From Candidatus Nomurabacteria bacterium UBA5155 (lineage in GTDB: Bacteria > Patescibacteriota > Minisyncoccia > Phycocordibacterales > UBA9973), in assembly GCA_002413705.1 (NCBI GenBank), contig DHXN01000013.1, positions 12,709 through 52,615 on the forward strand: 39,907 nt of DNA, written 5' to 3'. The position numbers were made by a program, and so were the translations under genes. Positions 28,908-37,055 of the stretch are shown here, in pieces; position 1 is the first letter of the stretch; each line of letters opens with the position of its first letter. The notes beneath the pieces were generated by a model. The model was not told the origin of the DNA, made no database searches, and saw nothing but the letters and a program-made list of their open reading frames with translations.

Positions 28908-29660
28908 ATGTTATATCTCATAGGTAATTGGAAAATGGCACCGGAAAAGAATACGCAGGTGGTGGATCTGGTGAAAAAAAGCAGGGAAATTGCAAAGCTG
29001 TATAAAAAAAATATCACCACTATTATTTGTCCGCCGACAGCGTTTCTTTCAACGGTTATGAAAAACGCTAAAGTGCCGCTTTTGGTTGGTTCTCAGGGTG
29101 TAGCGGGAAATCCTGCCATCGCGCAGACTGGCCTAACCAGCGTACACATGTTGAAAGAAAATGGCGCAGCGTATTGTATTGTCGGCCACTCTGAAATGCG
29201 CGCTCGCGGCGACAGCAATGCTGATGTCAAAGAACAGATCACTCGTCTTTTTGAAAAGAAACTCGTTCCGATTCTTTGTATCGGTGAAAAAAATCATGAT
29301 GCCCAAGGTTGGTATCTCAGCGAAGTGAAGGATCAACTCGAAACTGCGTTTGAGGGGCTGACTCCAGCACAAGCAAAAAAAATTATCATCGCTTATGAGC
29401 CGGTCTGGGCCATTGGCGCGCAAGCAGTGCGCGCAGCAACACCTGTTGAATGTCGAGAGATGATTATTTTTATCTGTAAGTTTCTGACTGACAAGTATGG
29501 CACAGCTGTTGCCAAAGTAATTCCTATTTTGTACGGAGGTTCAGCTGATGAACACAATGCCAAAAGCTTTGTCGAAGAAGGGGGAGCGCAGGGCTTCTTG
29601 GTGGGACGAGTTAGTCTCGATGCCAAGCGACTGGGACTATTAGCAAAATCAATTTCTTAA
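28908..29660 (+). CDS. tpiA: Triosephosphate isomerase
   Basis: This 250-residue enzyme interconverts dihydroxyacetone phosphate and glyceraldehyde 3-phosphate. Catalytic residues are present: Lys9 in G-N-W-K-M, His94 in V-G-H-S-E-M-R, and Glu164 in A-Y-E-P-V-W-A-I-G. C-terminal phosphate-binding stretches Y-G-G-S-A-D and G-G-A-Q-G-F-L-V-G-R are also seen. The flexible lid (loop 6), usually A-I-G-T-G-x-x-A, reads A-I-G-A-Q-A-V-R-A-A, so it is longer and unusual. The start at 28908 matches conserved family N-termini; the extended frame from 28857 was rejected. It is followed by pgk after 13 bases, giving a two-gene glycolytic operon. Confidence 0.96.
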   Translation: MLYLIGNWKMAPEKNTQVVDLVKKSREIAKLYKKNITTIICPPTAFLSTVMKNAKVPLLVGSQGVAGNPAIAQTGLTSVHMLKENGAAYCIVGHSEMRARGDSNADVKEQITRLFEKKLVPILCIGEKNHDAQGWYLSEVKDQLETAFEGLTPAQAKKIIIAYEPVWAIGAQAVRAATPVECREMIIFICKFLTDKYGTAVAKVIPILYGGSADEHNAKSFVEEGGAQGFLVGRVSLDAKRLGLLAKSIS

Positions 29661-29673
29661 CACTGTCACATCC

Positions 29674-30801
29674 ATGAAATCAATCACCGTACTTCCATCA
29701 TTAAAAGGCGCTCGAGTACTCGTTCGCGTGGACTACAACGTGCCAATTGCAGGCGGGCGCATTCGCGACACTCGTCGCATCACAACTTCATTTGATACTA
29801 TCAATGTTATTTTGAAAAAGGGCGGTACGCCGATATTGATAGCTCATTTAGGGGACAGTATGGCCAGCTTGCGACCTGTGGCAACATTTTTGTCTAAGAC
29901 ATATAAGATAGTGTTTGTGACACATGATGTCACCGATTCGCATATTGCGTCTATCATCGACCAAGTACCAAAAGGAACCATTGTTTTGCTGGAAAATATT
30001 CGCCGTTATCCACAAGAAGGGAAAAATGGTATAGCATTTGCAAAAACACTTGCGAAATTGGGAAGTTACTATGTGAATGACGCGTTCTCTGTCTGTCATC
30101 GCAAGCACGCTTCCGTTGTCAGTGTGCCAAAATATTTGCCGTCATTTGCCGGTGTGCAATTGCAAAAAGAAATCACTGCTCTTTCTTCAGTCCTGAACAA
30201 TAAAAAACATCCATTTGTCTTTATTCTTGGCGGCGCAAAATTTGATACTAAAATTCCATTGCTGAAGCGATTTAGTACTATGGCAGACAATATTGTCATC
30301 GCCGGTGCGATCATGAACACGTTTTATAAAGAAGCTGGATTTGTTATTGGCAAGTCTGTTACGGAAGAAGGATTTTCAAAACAGATTAAGCCGTTGCTCA
30401 ATAATCCTGCAATATTGCTGCCGGTGGATTGTTTGGTCACACGCAAGGGCAAGACCGTTGCAGTGACTGCTGATGAAGTAGAACAACAAGACGTGATCGT
30501 TGATATTGGTCCGCAAAGTGTGGCATTGATCAAAGAAAAAATTATGAAAGCCAAGCTGGTGGTCTGGAACGGTCCGACTGGTTGGTATGAAAAAGGATTT
30601 GTGAAAGCGACGACCGATCTGGCCAAGGCATGCATTGCTTCAAAAGCGCATACGATCATTGGCGGGGGAGACACCGGTGCGGTAATAGAAAAAATCATCA
30701 AAGAAAGTGACACTAAAAAAATATTTGTCTCTACCGGCGGCGGTGCAACACTCGACTATCTGGCAAATGGCACACTGCCTGGCATTACAGCGCTGAAATA
30801 A
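29674..30801 (+). CDS. pgk: Phosphoglycerate kinase
   Basis: This 375-residue enzyme transfers phosphate from 1,3-bisphosphoglycerate to ADP. The N-domain substrate motif V-R-V-D-Y-N-V-P-I (family V-R-x-D-F-N-V-P) occurs at about 16-24. R-H-A-S (here K-H-A-S-V) lies near 149. The C-domain G-G-A-K-F-D (K in place) falls around 186-191, and the nucleotide-binding G-G-G-D-T-G-A-V near 330 is followed by S-T-G-G-G-A-T-L-D. It is slightly shorter than the usual 390-400, due to short surface loops. It forms an operon with tpiA. Its 3' end overlaps the convergent HIT gene by 17 bases. Confidence 0.96.
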   Translation: MKSITVLPSLKGARVLVRVDYNVPIAGGRIRDTRRITTSFDTINVILKKGGTPILIAHLGDSMASLRPVATFLSKTYKIVFVTHDVTDSHIASIIDQVPKGTIVLLENIRRYPQEGKNGIAFAKTLAKLGSYYVNDAFSVCHRKHASVVSVPKYLPSFAGVQLQKEITALSSVLNNKKHPFVFILGGAKFDTKIPLLKRFSTMADNIVIAGAIMNTFYKEAGFVIGKSVTEEGFSKQIKPLLNNPAILLPVDCLVTRKGKTVAVTADEVEQQDVIVDIGPQSVALIKEKIMKAKLVVWNGPTGWYEKGFVKATTDLAKACIASKAHTIIGGGDTGAVIEKIIKESDTKKIFVSTGGGATLDYLANGTLPGITALK

Positions 30802-31144
30802 TTTTTTCGGCAATAGTGTTCATCTCTCCTTCTTCATAAACAATATGAGGAATTAAATGAATATGAAAATGAGGCACTTCGTTTCCGACAATACTGAGTT
30901 TTATGTAGTCGGCATGAAGTGCCTTTTTTAGTACCACCATCAGCTCTTTGGCTTTGATAAAAATAGCGGCAATCAGTTCGTCGGGCGCATCTTGCATCCA
31001 AGCATACTGATCTTTTGGAATAAGCAGTATATGGCCTTTTGCCACTGGGTTAATATCTAAAAATGCTAAAAATTGTTCATCTTCATAGATAATGGTTGCC
31101 GGTATTTCTTTGCGAATGATTTTGCCAAATATCGTGTCGTTCAT
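30785..31144 (-). CDS. HIT family nucleotide-binding protein
   Basis: This 119-residue HIT protein starts at ATG 31144. The family motif H-F-H-I-H-L-I-P-H (about 96-104) contains the nucleophilic central His. The N-terminal C-x-x-C zinc pair of some members is absent (F-G-K-I-I-R-K-E-I-P). HIT proteins hydrolyse dinucleoside polyphosphates or nucleoside phosphoramidates. TATACT ends 7 bases upstream of this ATG on the minus strand. The upstream region is only 29 bp and is shared with the divergent recJ. A longer frame to 31213 would run back into recJ and is rejected. It overlaps the 3' end of pgk. Confidence 0.92.
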   Translation of the reverse strand: MNDTIFGKIIRKEIPATIIYEDEQFLAFLDINPVAKGHILLIPKDQYAWMQDAPDELIAAIFIKAKELMVVLKKALHADYIKLSIVGNEVPHFHIHLIPHIVYEEGEMNTIAEKIISAL

Positions 31145-31173
31145 AGTATTCAGTATATGGTACAATCGCCGGT
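31145..31173. promoter_or_regulatory. 29-bp divergent promoter, HIT gene / recJ
   Basis: On the minus strand, TATACT (31152-31157) ends 7 bases before the HIT ATG. On the plus strand, TGGTACAAT (TACAAT at 31161-31166) ends 7 bases before the recJ ATG. The two -10 boxes lie only 3 bp apart, so the polymerases should compete. Confidence 0.65.
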
Positions 31174-32871
31174 ATGCAACCAACCGCGCCAACACCGGCC
31201 GAATTGAAAACACTTCTTTTGCAACGACTCAATCTTTCAGCCGAAGAACAACAGGAATTTTTGGAACCGCAATACAAACTCAGTGATCCATTTTTGTTTC
31301 GTGATATGGAAAAAGCCGTCATCCGAATACATCAAGCTATTGAAAATAATGAACACATCGGAATATTTGCGGACTATGATTGTGATGGTATTCCCGGAGC
31401 AGTCGTACTGATGGATTTGTTTAAAGAAGTATCGAAATGTTCCCCGGGAATATTTGATCGCCTGCATGTTTATATTCCTGATCGTCATGACGAAGGCTAT
31501 GGCGTCAGCGAGCGTGGTATCAGTGAATTGGAAAAACTCGACGTGACACTGATGATCACTGTTGATGTCGGTATCACGGCATTGGCACTGGTTGCTGATG
31601 CGCAGTCACGCGGTATTGATGTCATTGTGACCGATCACCACGCGCCGCTAGAAATCCTGCCTGCTGGGTTTGCGGTCGTTCATCCGGCTGTGGGAAATTA
31701 TCCGGAGAAAAATCTCTGTGGAGCGGCTGTGGCATTTATGTTGGTGCGAGGATTTTTGCATCGCTATGGTGAGCAATACAAGATACCGATTGGATGGGAA
31801 AAATGGCTGTTGGATTTGGTTGGTTTCGCCACACTGTCTGATATGGTGTCACTGACCGGAGAAAATCGCATGTTGGTCTGGTATGGCATGTTGGTCATGA
31901 AAAAAACTCGCCGTATTGGACTGCAAACGCTGTTTAGTGCCAATGGTGTTGATACCTATCGTCTGACCGAAAGTGATCTGACATTTACGGTGGCACCGCG
32001 ATTGAACGCCGCATCTCGTATGGCCACACCGATGTTGGCATTTGAATTATTGTCGACTGGTGACCGCACGCGAGCGATGGAGGTGGTGAAAGAACTGACA
32101 AAAATAAATGACGAACGAAAATTATTGGTGGCCAGAATCGTAAAAGATGCGCATGTGCGACTGGCTGCGCGAGAACTGCCCGATATTGTAGTGATCGGTG
32201 ATCTAACATGGCGACCGGCAGTACTCGGACTGGTAGCGGGAAAACTGTCGGAGACATATGGTAAAAGTTTTTTTGTCTGGGGCGAGGGCGGTGACGGATC
32301 ATTGAAGGGATCATGCCGCATGATTGCGATTCATCATGCCGCGTCACTGATGCACGGTTTGCCGGAAGGCGCATTGCTCCACTCTGGTGGACACAAAGCA
32401 GCGGGAGGATTTGGTGTAGCAAAAGAACAGGTGCACTTTTTGGAGCAAGCACTGAATGATTGTTTGCAAAAAAATAATCTGGAAGATGATTCTGAAAATG
32501 GAGAAGAAGAACTGGTGGAAGTACTTGCGCCACTAACACTTCCGCTGTCATGTGCCACTCTGCGGCATCTATCGGTTGTGCGAAACTTTGCTCCGTTTGG
32601 TATCGGCAACCCCGAACCGCTCTTCCTATTTGAAAACATACTGATTGAAAGTTCAAAGAAATTCGGCAAGGCAAAAGAACATATTGAATGCATTGTCACT
32701 GATGCAACAGGCGCTGCGACTGCTTTTACTTTTTTTGTGGATGAAGCTTTTTGCGCGAAATGTGAACCAGGAAAGACAGTCAATATTCTCGGTACACTCG
32801 AAGCTGGCTGGCGCGGTGGCATCCGTATTCGCATAAAAGAGATTCTGTTATACTCAACATATGAAAAATAA
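31174..32871 (+). CDS. recJ: Single-stranded-DNA-specific exonuclease RecJ
   Basis: This 565-residue RecJ is a 5'-3' single-strand DNA exonuclease of the DHH superfamily, acting in recombination and mismatch repair. Motif I is F-A-D-Y-D-C-D-G-I-P-G (66-76), motif III is D-H-H at 154-156, preceded by V-I-V-T, and the DHHA1 domain has H-S-G-G-H-K-A-A-G-G-F-G (about 404-415). A C-terminal OB-type domain follows (F-A-P-F-G-I-G-N-P-E-P). A Glu-rich loop (E-D-D-S-E-N-G-E-E-E-L) lies near 438-448. The length is normal. It has its own promoter shared divergently with the HIT gene. Its last 11 bases overlap rnhA. Confidence 0.95.
   Translation: MQPTAPTPAELKTLLLQRLNLSAEEQQEFLEPQYKLSDPFLFRDMEKAVIRIHQAIENNEHIGIFADYDCDGIPGAVVLMDLFKEVSKCSPGIFDRLHVYIPDRHDEGYGVSERGISELEKLDVTLMITVDVGITALALVADAQSRGIDVIVTDHHAPLEILPAGFAVVHPAVGNYPEKNLCGAAVAFMLVRGFLHRYGEQYKIPIGWEKWLLDLVGFATLSDMVSLTGENRMLVWYGMLVMKKTRRIGLQTLFSANGVDTYRLTESDLTFTVAPRLNAASRMATPMLAFELLSTGDRTRAMEVVKELTKINDERKLLVARIVKDAHVRLAARELPDIVVIGDLTWRPAVLGLVAGKLSETYGKSFFVWGEGGDGSLKGSCRMIAIHHAASLMHGLPEGALLHSGGHKAAGGFGVAKEQVHFLEQALNDCLQKNNLEDDSENGEEELVEVLAPLTLPLSCATLRHLSVVRNFAPFGIGNPEPLFLFENILIESSKKFGKAKEHIECIVTDATGAATAFTFFVDEAFCAKCEPGKTVNILGTLEAGWRGGIRIRIKEILLYSTYEK
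32849..32854 (+). promoter_or_regulatory. Extended -10 promoter of rnhA within recJ
   Basis: TGTTATACT (TATACT at 32849-32854) ends 6 bases before the rnhA ATG, inside the recJ coding end. rnhA-comEC can thus be transcribed independently of recJ. Confidence 0.55.
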
Positions 32872-33604
32872 ACTAATTATGTATACAGACGGTGCATCGC
32901 GTGGCAATCCTGGTCCGGGAGGCTGGGCTGCGATTATTTTGGCGGGAGACTACGGCATGGAAATTGCTGGCAATGCCGCTCGTGCAACCAATAATCAAAT
33001 GGAGCTTGCTGCGGTAGAAGCAGTGCTTTCAGACAACGGAGCGCTGTCGTGGGATGGGCATGTGACAGTGTTCAGTGACTCGATGTATGTTATCAATGGC
33101 ATGACAAAGTGGGCCAAAGGATGGGAACGAAATGGATGGATCACCAGTGCAAAAACTCCGGTTGAGAATAAAGGGCAGTGGCAAAATTTGTTGAAACTGA
33201 TGAAAGAATACGGTTCACGAATTAGCATAGAGAAAGTGAAAGGTCATGCAGGAGATTTGTATAATGAACGATGTGATGAGTTGGCAGTTGCGGCGGCATT
33301 GGAAAAAAAACCAACATTGTTTTCAGGAAAGGTAAAAGACTATAAAACATTTTTGGAAGAAAACGGGTACGATGAAGAAAGTATGCAAAAAAATTTGAAA
33401 AGCGCACCTGCTAAAAAGAAGAGTAGCAGTGCAAAAGCATATTCATATGTGTCGATGGTGAATGGTATTGTGCATGCGGATAAAACATGGGCGGCATGCG
33501 AGAAGCGTGTGAAAGGCACGAAGGGCGCAAAGTACAAAAAGGTATTTTCAAAAGCGGAAGAAACGGCGCTGGCACAAGACTATACACTTGCGAGTTTGTT
33601 GTGA
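32861..33604 (+). CDS. rnhA: RNase HI with C-terminal hybrid-binding domain
   Basis: This 247-residue ribonuclease H removes the RNA strand of RNA/DNA hybrids. The catalytic set is present: Asp10 (Y-T-D-G-A-S), Glu48 (M-E-L-A), Asp73 (F-S-D-S), His129 (K-G-H-A) and Asp139 (N-E-R-C-D-E-L-A). After a linker rich in Lys and Ser (181-192), residues 193-245 match the hybrid-binding (caulimovirus viroplasmin-like) domain, with Y-x-x-V and W-A-A-C-E-K-R-V-K-G-T-K-G-A-K-Y-K-K-V-F. In most RNases H1 that domain is N-terminal; here it is C-terminal. The gene overlaps recJ upstream and is coupled by a GTG/TGA overlap to comEC downstream. Confidence 0.93.
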   Translation: MKNKLIMYTDGASRGNPGPGGWAAIILAGDYGMEIAGNAARATNNQMELAAVEAVLSDNGALSWDGHVTVFSDSMYVINGMTKWAKGWERNGWITSAKTPVENKGQWQNLLKLMKEYGSRISIEKVKGHAGDLYNERCDELAVAAALEKKPTLFSGKVKDYKTFLEENGYDEESMQKNLKSAPAKKKSSSAKAYSYVSMVNGIVHADKTWAACEKRVKGTKGAKYKKVFSKAEETALAQDYTLASLL

Positions 33605-35031
33605 TAGAAGCCCTCACACTGCTTTTATTGTTTGGTGCATTACTGTATCGCACCGGCATAGGACTACTCACCGTAGGAATCGTCAGCGCTCTAACGAGCG
33701 CTTTTTTCTTTATTTATTTTTTATCACCAAAAGCACTTTGGGGCGGTATGGTGGCCGGCGCAATGATATTTTTGGGAGCAGTGACAATGGTTGTTCATGT
33801 GGTGACTGTGCCGCATGGATTTTTTACCGCTCGTCCAATCACGGCAATCGTGCAAACGGTTGATCGCAGAATTGATAAAACATTGCTTGTAGTACAAGAT
33901 ACGCAATATAAAAAAGATCTTCAAGTCACTATTCATTCACAAAATACTTTTTTGCCCGGAGATGGTGTGAAAGTATTTGGCACAATGCAGATGCCGACTG
34001 ATTTCGTGACCGATACCGGCAGAATGTTTTCGTATCAGTCATATATGCAATCAAAAAGTATTGTTGGACTGATGCCTGCGGCATCAGTCAGTATGATTTC
34101 ATCGGGAAATTTTTCGATTGTTCGTACCGCCACCACGCTACGATTTTATATTGCAGATGTATTCAAAAAATATATTTCATTTCCGATAGATGGTTTGGTG
34201 TCGGGAATACTGGTGGGATATCAAGGCGGCATACCAACATGGATGCAAGATTTATTTCGCACAACGGGGGTGCTGCATGTGGTCGTACTCTCGGGAGAAA
34301 ATATTACACTGCTGGCTATCTTTCTTTCACTGTTGTTACGACCGCTGCCATTTCATCTGCGATCGGTACTGACTGCCTGCGCGATTGTACTTGTCGTACT
34401 AATCAGCGGCACAGGAGTGTCGGCGGTTCGTGCTGGCATTATGGGTGTGATTGCATTGAGCGCGGGTATGACCAGACGAAACTACATACCATTTCGCGCG
34501 CTGACTATTTCAGTATTGTTCTTTTTCTTCTATTCGCCGGAAACACTATTTGTTGATCCTGGTTTTCATTTGTCGGTACTGGCAACCATTTTTATGATTG
34601 TGGTTTTGCCGAAAGTGCAACCGATATTTTATTTTTTGCCCGAGAAATATGCCATACGGGAGCTGGCAATCTTAGCAATATGTGTACCACTGTTTATGTT
34701 GCCGTACACGATGTACTTCTCCGGAATGGTTCCGCTGGCTTCACCATTTGCCAATATTTTGATGGCAATTGTTACACCACTGATGATGTTGCTCGGCGCA
34801 AGCGTGTTAGCCGTTTCATGGATTGCACCGATTGCTCAGGTTTGTGGAATACTGGTTTCTTTTATTGGTAATTGTGTCATTGGACTATTGAAAGTATTAA
34901 ACACTTTGCCGCAACTAAACACCCCACCACTTGCGTGGTGGGGTGTTATCGGAATCTACATACTATTTTTTAGTATCGTATTTCGTTTTGAAATTAAGCA
35001 GTTTTGGTATGAGCTGCGCTCTCTATTGTGA
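33601..35031 (+). CDS. comEC: ComEC/Rec2 competence channel, membrane part
   Basis: This 476-residue polytopic membrane protein is the channel part of ComEC, the transporter of single-stranded DNA during natural transformation. It has N-terminal transmembrane helices, an OB-like DUF4131 region (about 85-150), then the competence domain with Y-Q-G-G-I-P-T-W and V-V-L-S-G-E-N-I (about 220-245) and further membrane helices. The C-terminal metallo-beta-lactamase domain is missing here and occurs as a separate gene at 35673. The start is GTG 33601, overlapping the rnhA TGA, rather than a longer frame inside rnhA. It ends overlapping the convergent sod by 38 bases. Confidence 0.93.
   Translation: MIEALTLLLLFGALLYRTGIGLLTVGIVSALTSAFFFIYFLSPKALWGGMVAGAMIFLGAVTMVVHVVTVPHGFFTARPITAIVQTVDRRIDKTLLVVQDTQYKKDLQVTIHSQNTFLPGDGVKVFGTMQMPTDFVTDTGRMFSYQSYMQSKSIVGLMPAASVSMISSGNFSIVRTATTLRFYIADVFKKYISFPIDGLVSGILVGYQGGIPTWMQDLFRTTGVLHVVVLSGENITLLAIFLSLLLRPLPFHLRSVLTACAIVLVVLISGTGVSAVRAGIMGVIALSAGMTRRNYIPFRALTISVLFFFFYSPETLFVDPGFHLSVLATIFMIVVLPKVQPIFYFLPEKYAIRELAILAICVPLFMLPYTMYFSGMVPLASPFANILMAIVTPLMMLLGASVLAVSWIAPIAQVCGILVSFIGNCVIGLLKVLNTLPQLNTPPLAWWGVIGIYILFFSIVFRFEIKQFWYELRSLL
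34918..34947 (+). repeat. Strong hairpin within comEC coding sequence
   Basis: AACACCCCACCAC-TTGC-GTGGTGGGGTGTT has perfect 13-bp GC-rich arms and lies in frame near the 3' end of comEC, encoding N-T-P-P-L-A-W-W-G-V. It lacks a T-run, so it is not a typical terminator. Its loop is the same TTGC as the 26922-26957 stem-loop. Confidence 0.8.
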
Positions 35032-35596
35032 AAGTCTTTTCTGCCACGGACCAATTCATCTGAGCCAGGAAGTCAGTAACATACTGCTTCTTGCCCGATG
35101 GCTGATAGTCAGCAACAAAAGAGTGTTCCCACATATCAAGTGCAACGACTGGCACACAACCAACGAGCTGTCCGAGATGTTGTTCGTCCACCCAACCGTT
35201 TACCAGCTCGCCGCTTTTTGTATCGAGGTACAGCATTGCCCAGCCGATACCGCGAGTCATAGCAATGGCAGAAAAACGAGCCAGCCAGGCATCAAATGAC
35301 CCCCACTGTTTTTCAATTGCGGCATGAAGCGTCGGCGCTTCGGTATTTGCTCCACCTTCAAGAAGCGCAAAGTACACTTCATGGTTGCGCATGCCGCCCC
35401 ATTCAAATGAAAATCTTCGCTGAAGCTCGTTAATTTCGTAAACATTTTTCTCAGCATCAACAGAAAGCTCTTTGATATGGTCAATGATAAGGTTTGCGTG
35501 TTTTACATAGCCGGCATAGAGCTTCTTGTGTTCTTCGATTGTTTTTTCACTGATTCCTTTCAATGCAGGGATTATAAATTGTTGTTCAGTATACAT
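34994..35596 (-). CDS. sod: Superoxide dismutase, Fe/Mn type
   Basis: This 200-residue enzyme dismutates superoxide. The four metal ligands are visible: His23 (E-E-H-K-K-L-Y), His72 (R-N-H-E-V-Y-F), Asp154 and His158 (A-L-D-M-W-E-H). The normal G-G-M-R-N-H-E context suggests a working site. Fe or Mn preference cannot be settled by eye. The gene is convergent with, and overlaps, the 3' end of comEC, and is divergent from the metallo-beta-lactamase gene. A superoxide dismutase in a reduced CPR genome is consistent with exposure to oxygen in its habitat. No signal peptide is present; the enzyme is cytosolic. Confidence 0.95.
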   Translation of the reverse strand: MYTEQQFIIPALKGISEKTIEEHKKLYAGYVKHANLIIDHIKELSVDAEKNVYEINELQRRFSFEWGGMRNHEVYFALLEGGANTEAPTLHAAIEKQWGSFDAWLARFSAIAMTRGIGWAMLYLDTKSGELVNGWVDEQHLGQLVGCVPVVALDMWEHSFVADYQPSGKKQYVTDFLAQMNWSVAEKTFTIESAAHTKTA

Positions 35597-35660
35597 AGTA
35601 TTTTTTTATTATTTATTTGGTTTTAATTGATATCAGAAATGGTAGAACTAATGTCTTACA

Positions 35661-35666
35661 TATACA
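35661..35666 (+). promoter_or_regulatory. -10 box of MBL-fold gene
   Basis: TATACA ends 6 bases before the ATG at 35673, within the 76-bp divergent region to sod. This is the same spacing as the other predicted leaderless promoters. Confidence 0.45.
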
Positions 35667-35672
35667 GTATAC

Positions 35673-36554
35673 ATGACCAGTCATCACCGCACACTCTTCA
35701 TACTTTTTGGCATTTCCGCAGTATTTATCGCGGCTATATTGCTGTTGCGTCCGGCAAAGTATGACGGAAAGACGCATATTTTTATGCTCAACATCGGACA
35801 AGGAGACAGTTTTTTGATTGAGGCCGCCAACGGCAAGAAAATCATGATCGATGGCGGCCGCGATACCACCGTACTCTCTGAGCTTTCCAAAGTGCTGCCT
35901 GTTGGTGATCAAAACATTGATATCATGATCGCCACACACCCAGATGCAGATCATATTGGGGGATTGCAGTATGTTTTGGACCGATATCAGGTCGGACTGT
36001 TTCTAACTTCAGATGCGCAAACCGACACAAAGACATTTACTGATTTGTATAAAGTATTACTGAAAGAGCATATACCTTGTTACTACGTTCGACATGGTAT
36101 GGTTATTACGTTGGATACCGCGCCACTGACCACACTTTCAATATTGTTTCCTGATCGAGATACTAGTACGTGGCAAACAAACCCTGCATCGGTAGTGGCG
36201 AGGTTGCACGTCGGCAGTTCGGATAGTGGGCGAAGCGCGCTCTTCACCGGTGACTCTACGTCACCGGTCGAGCATTTCTTAGTTCAAGCCGAGTCGCAAT
36301 CGCTGACTTCAGATGTGTTGAAACTTGGTCATCACGGATCAAAGTTTTCTTCAAGCACTGAGTATTTGAAAGCAGTATCGCCCGCACTTGGTTTGATTTC
36401 TGCCGGTATTGATAACAAATATGGTCACCCCAATCAAGAAACGCTTGGGCGCTTGCAAGATCTTGCCATTCCTTGGATTAGCACACAACAAAAAGGAACG
36501 GTCGATCTAACCACAGATGGAACGACACAATGGACATGGCGGAGTGTGCAATAA
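35673..36554 (+). CDS. ComEC-type metallo-beta-lactamase-fold protein
   Basis: This 293-residue protein has one N-terminal membrane anchor (L-F-I-L-F-G-I-S-A-V-F-I-A-A-I, about 8-23) followed by a metallo-beta-lactamase fold. Metal-binding residues are in T-H-P-D-A-D-H-I-G-G (about 88-97), F-T-G-D near 190 and G-H-H-G-S near 217. It corresponds to the C-terminal domain of ComEC proteins, proposed to degrade the non-transported DNA strand. The membrane part of ComEC lies 640 bases upstream, so the two could make up one functional ComEC. A role as a general hydrolase is an alternative. Confidence 0.88.
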   Translation: MTSHHRTLFILFGISAVFIAAILLLRPAKYDGKTHIFMLNIGQGDSFLIEAANGKKIMIDGGRDTTVLSELSKVLPVGDQNIDIMIATHPDADHIGGLQYVLDRYQVGLFLTSDAQTDTKTFTDLYKVLLKEHIPCYYVRHGMVITLDTAPLTTLSILFPDRDTSTWQTNPASVVARLHVGSSDSGRSALFTGDSTSPVEHFLVQAESQSLTSDVLKLGHHGSKFSSSTEYLKAVSPALGLISAGIDNKYGHPNQETLGRLQDLAIPWISTQQKGTVDLTTDGTTQWTWRSVQ

Positions 36555-36598
36555 ATGTAGTTTTGATATATAGTGATAGAAACTAAAACCCAAACGTC

Positions 36599-36745
36599 AT
36601 GCTTCAATCTATTGCAGCGCTGAGAGTTTTCCAAGGAGAAAGAACAGCAATTAACTTAATTGGATTTATGTTAAGAAATCCACATATTCCATTAAGGAAT
36701 TCAAACAGAATCCGCAACAAACGAAATAGAGATAGGTATACATAA
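36599..36745 (+). CDS. Possible 48-aa basic peptide
   Basis: A reading frame of 48 codons begins at ATG 36599: M-L-Q-S-I-A-A-L-R-V-F, with an Arg/Asn-rich C-terminus. It ends 5 bases before the rpmB terminator hairpin. There is no ribosome-binding site or clear promoter and no recognisable family, so this may be chance in a 223-bp intergenic stretch. It is listed because nothing else explains that stretch. Confidence 0.25.
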   Translation: MLQSIAALRVFQGERTAINLIGFMLRNPHIPLRNSNRIRNKRNRDRYT

Positions 36746-36750
36746 AACAA

Positions 36751-36779
36751 AAAAACGTTTCCCGATGGGAAACGTTTTT
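36751..36779. terminator. rpmB terminator, 13-bp perfect stem
   Basis: AAAAACGTTTCCC-GAT-GGGAAACGTTTTT has T-runs on both strands and lies just after the rpmB stop (minus strand). Confidence 0.88.
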
Positions 36780-37023
36780 ATTTCAATACACCAGCTGTTC
36801 GGAGGGCATTGTATGCACCGTTCTTTTGGATAGTGCGCATACCTTTGGTTGAAACAGTCAGCACGAGCGTTTTGTCGATTTCAGGCACATACACACGCTT
36901 TTTTTGCAGGTTTGCATACTTGCGGTGGTTACCGGTTGGAGTAAATACAGTCGCACGAGTACGATTGGCGTATTTACCGCCGACCTGAGATGTCTTTTGA
37001 GTTATTGCACAAGCTTTTGCCAT
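36778..37023 (-). CDS. rpmB: 50S ribosomal protein L28
   Basis: This 81-residue bL28 is a component of the large ribosomal subunit. It has the N-terminal M-A-K-A-C-A-I-T and the zinc-less, Lys/Arg-rich middle (N-H-R-K-Y-A-N-L-Q-K-K-R-V). The C-terminal T-K-G-M-R-T-I-Q-K-N-G stretch matches the conserved K-x-L-R-T-I-x-K-x-G. The length is normal. It is monocistronic with its own terminator; its start is 32 bases from the divergent membrane-protein gene. Confidence 0.95.
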   Translation of the reverse strand: MAKACAITQKTSQVGGKYANRTRATVFTPTGNHRKYANLQKKRVYVPEIDKTLVLTVSTKGMRTIQKNGAYNALRTAGVLK

Positions 37024-37055
37024 AGTGTCCGTATGGTATCATAGGGTTATATTGT

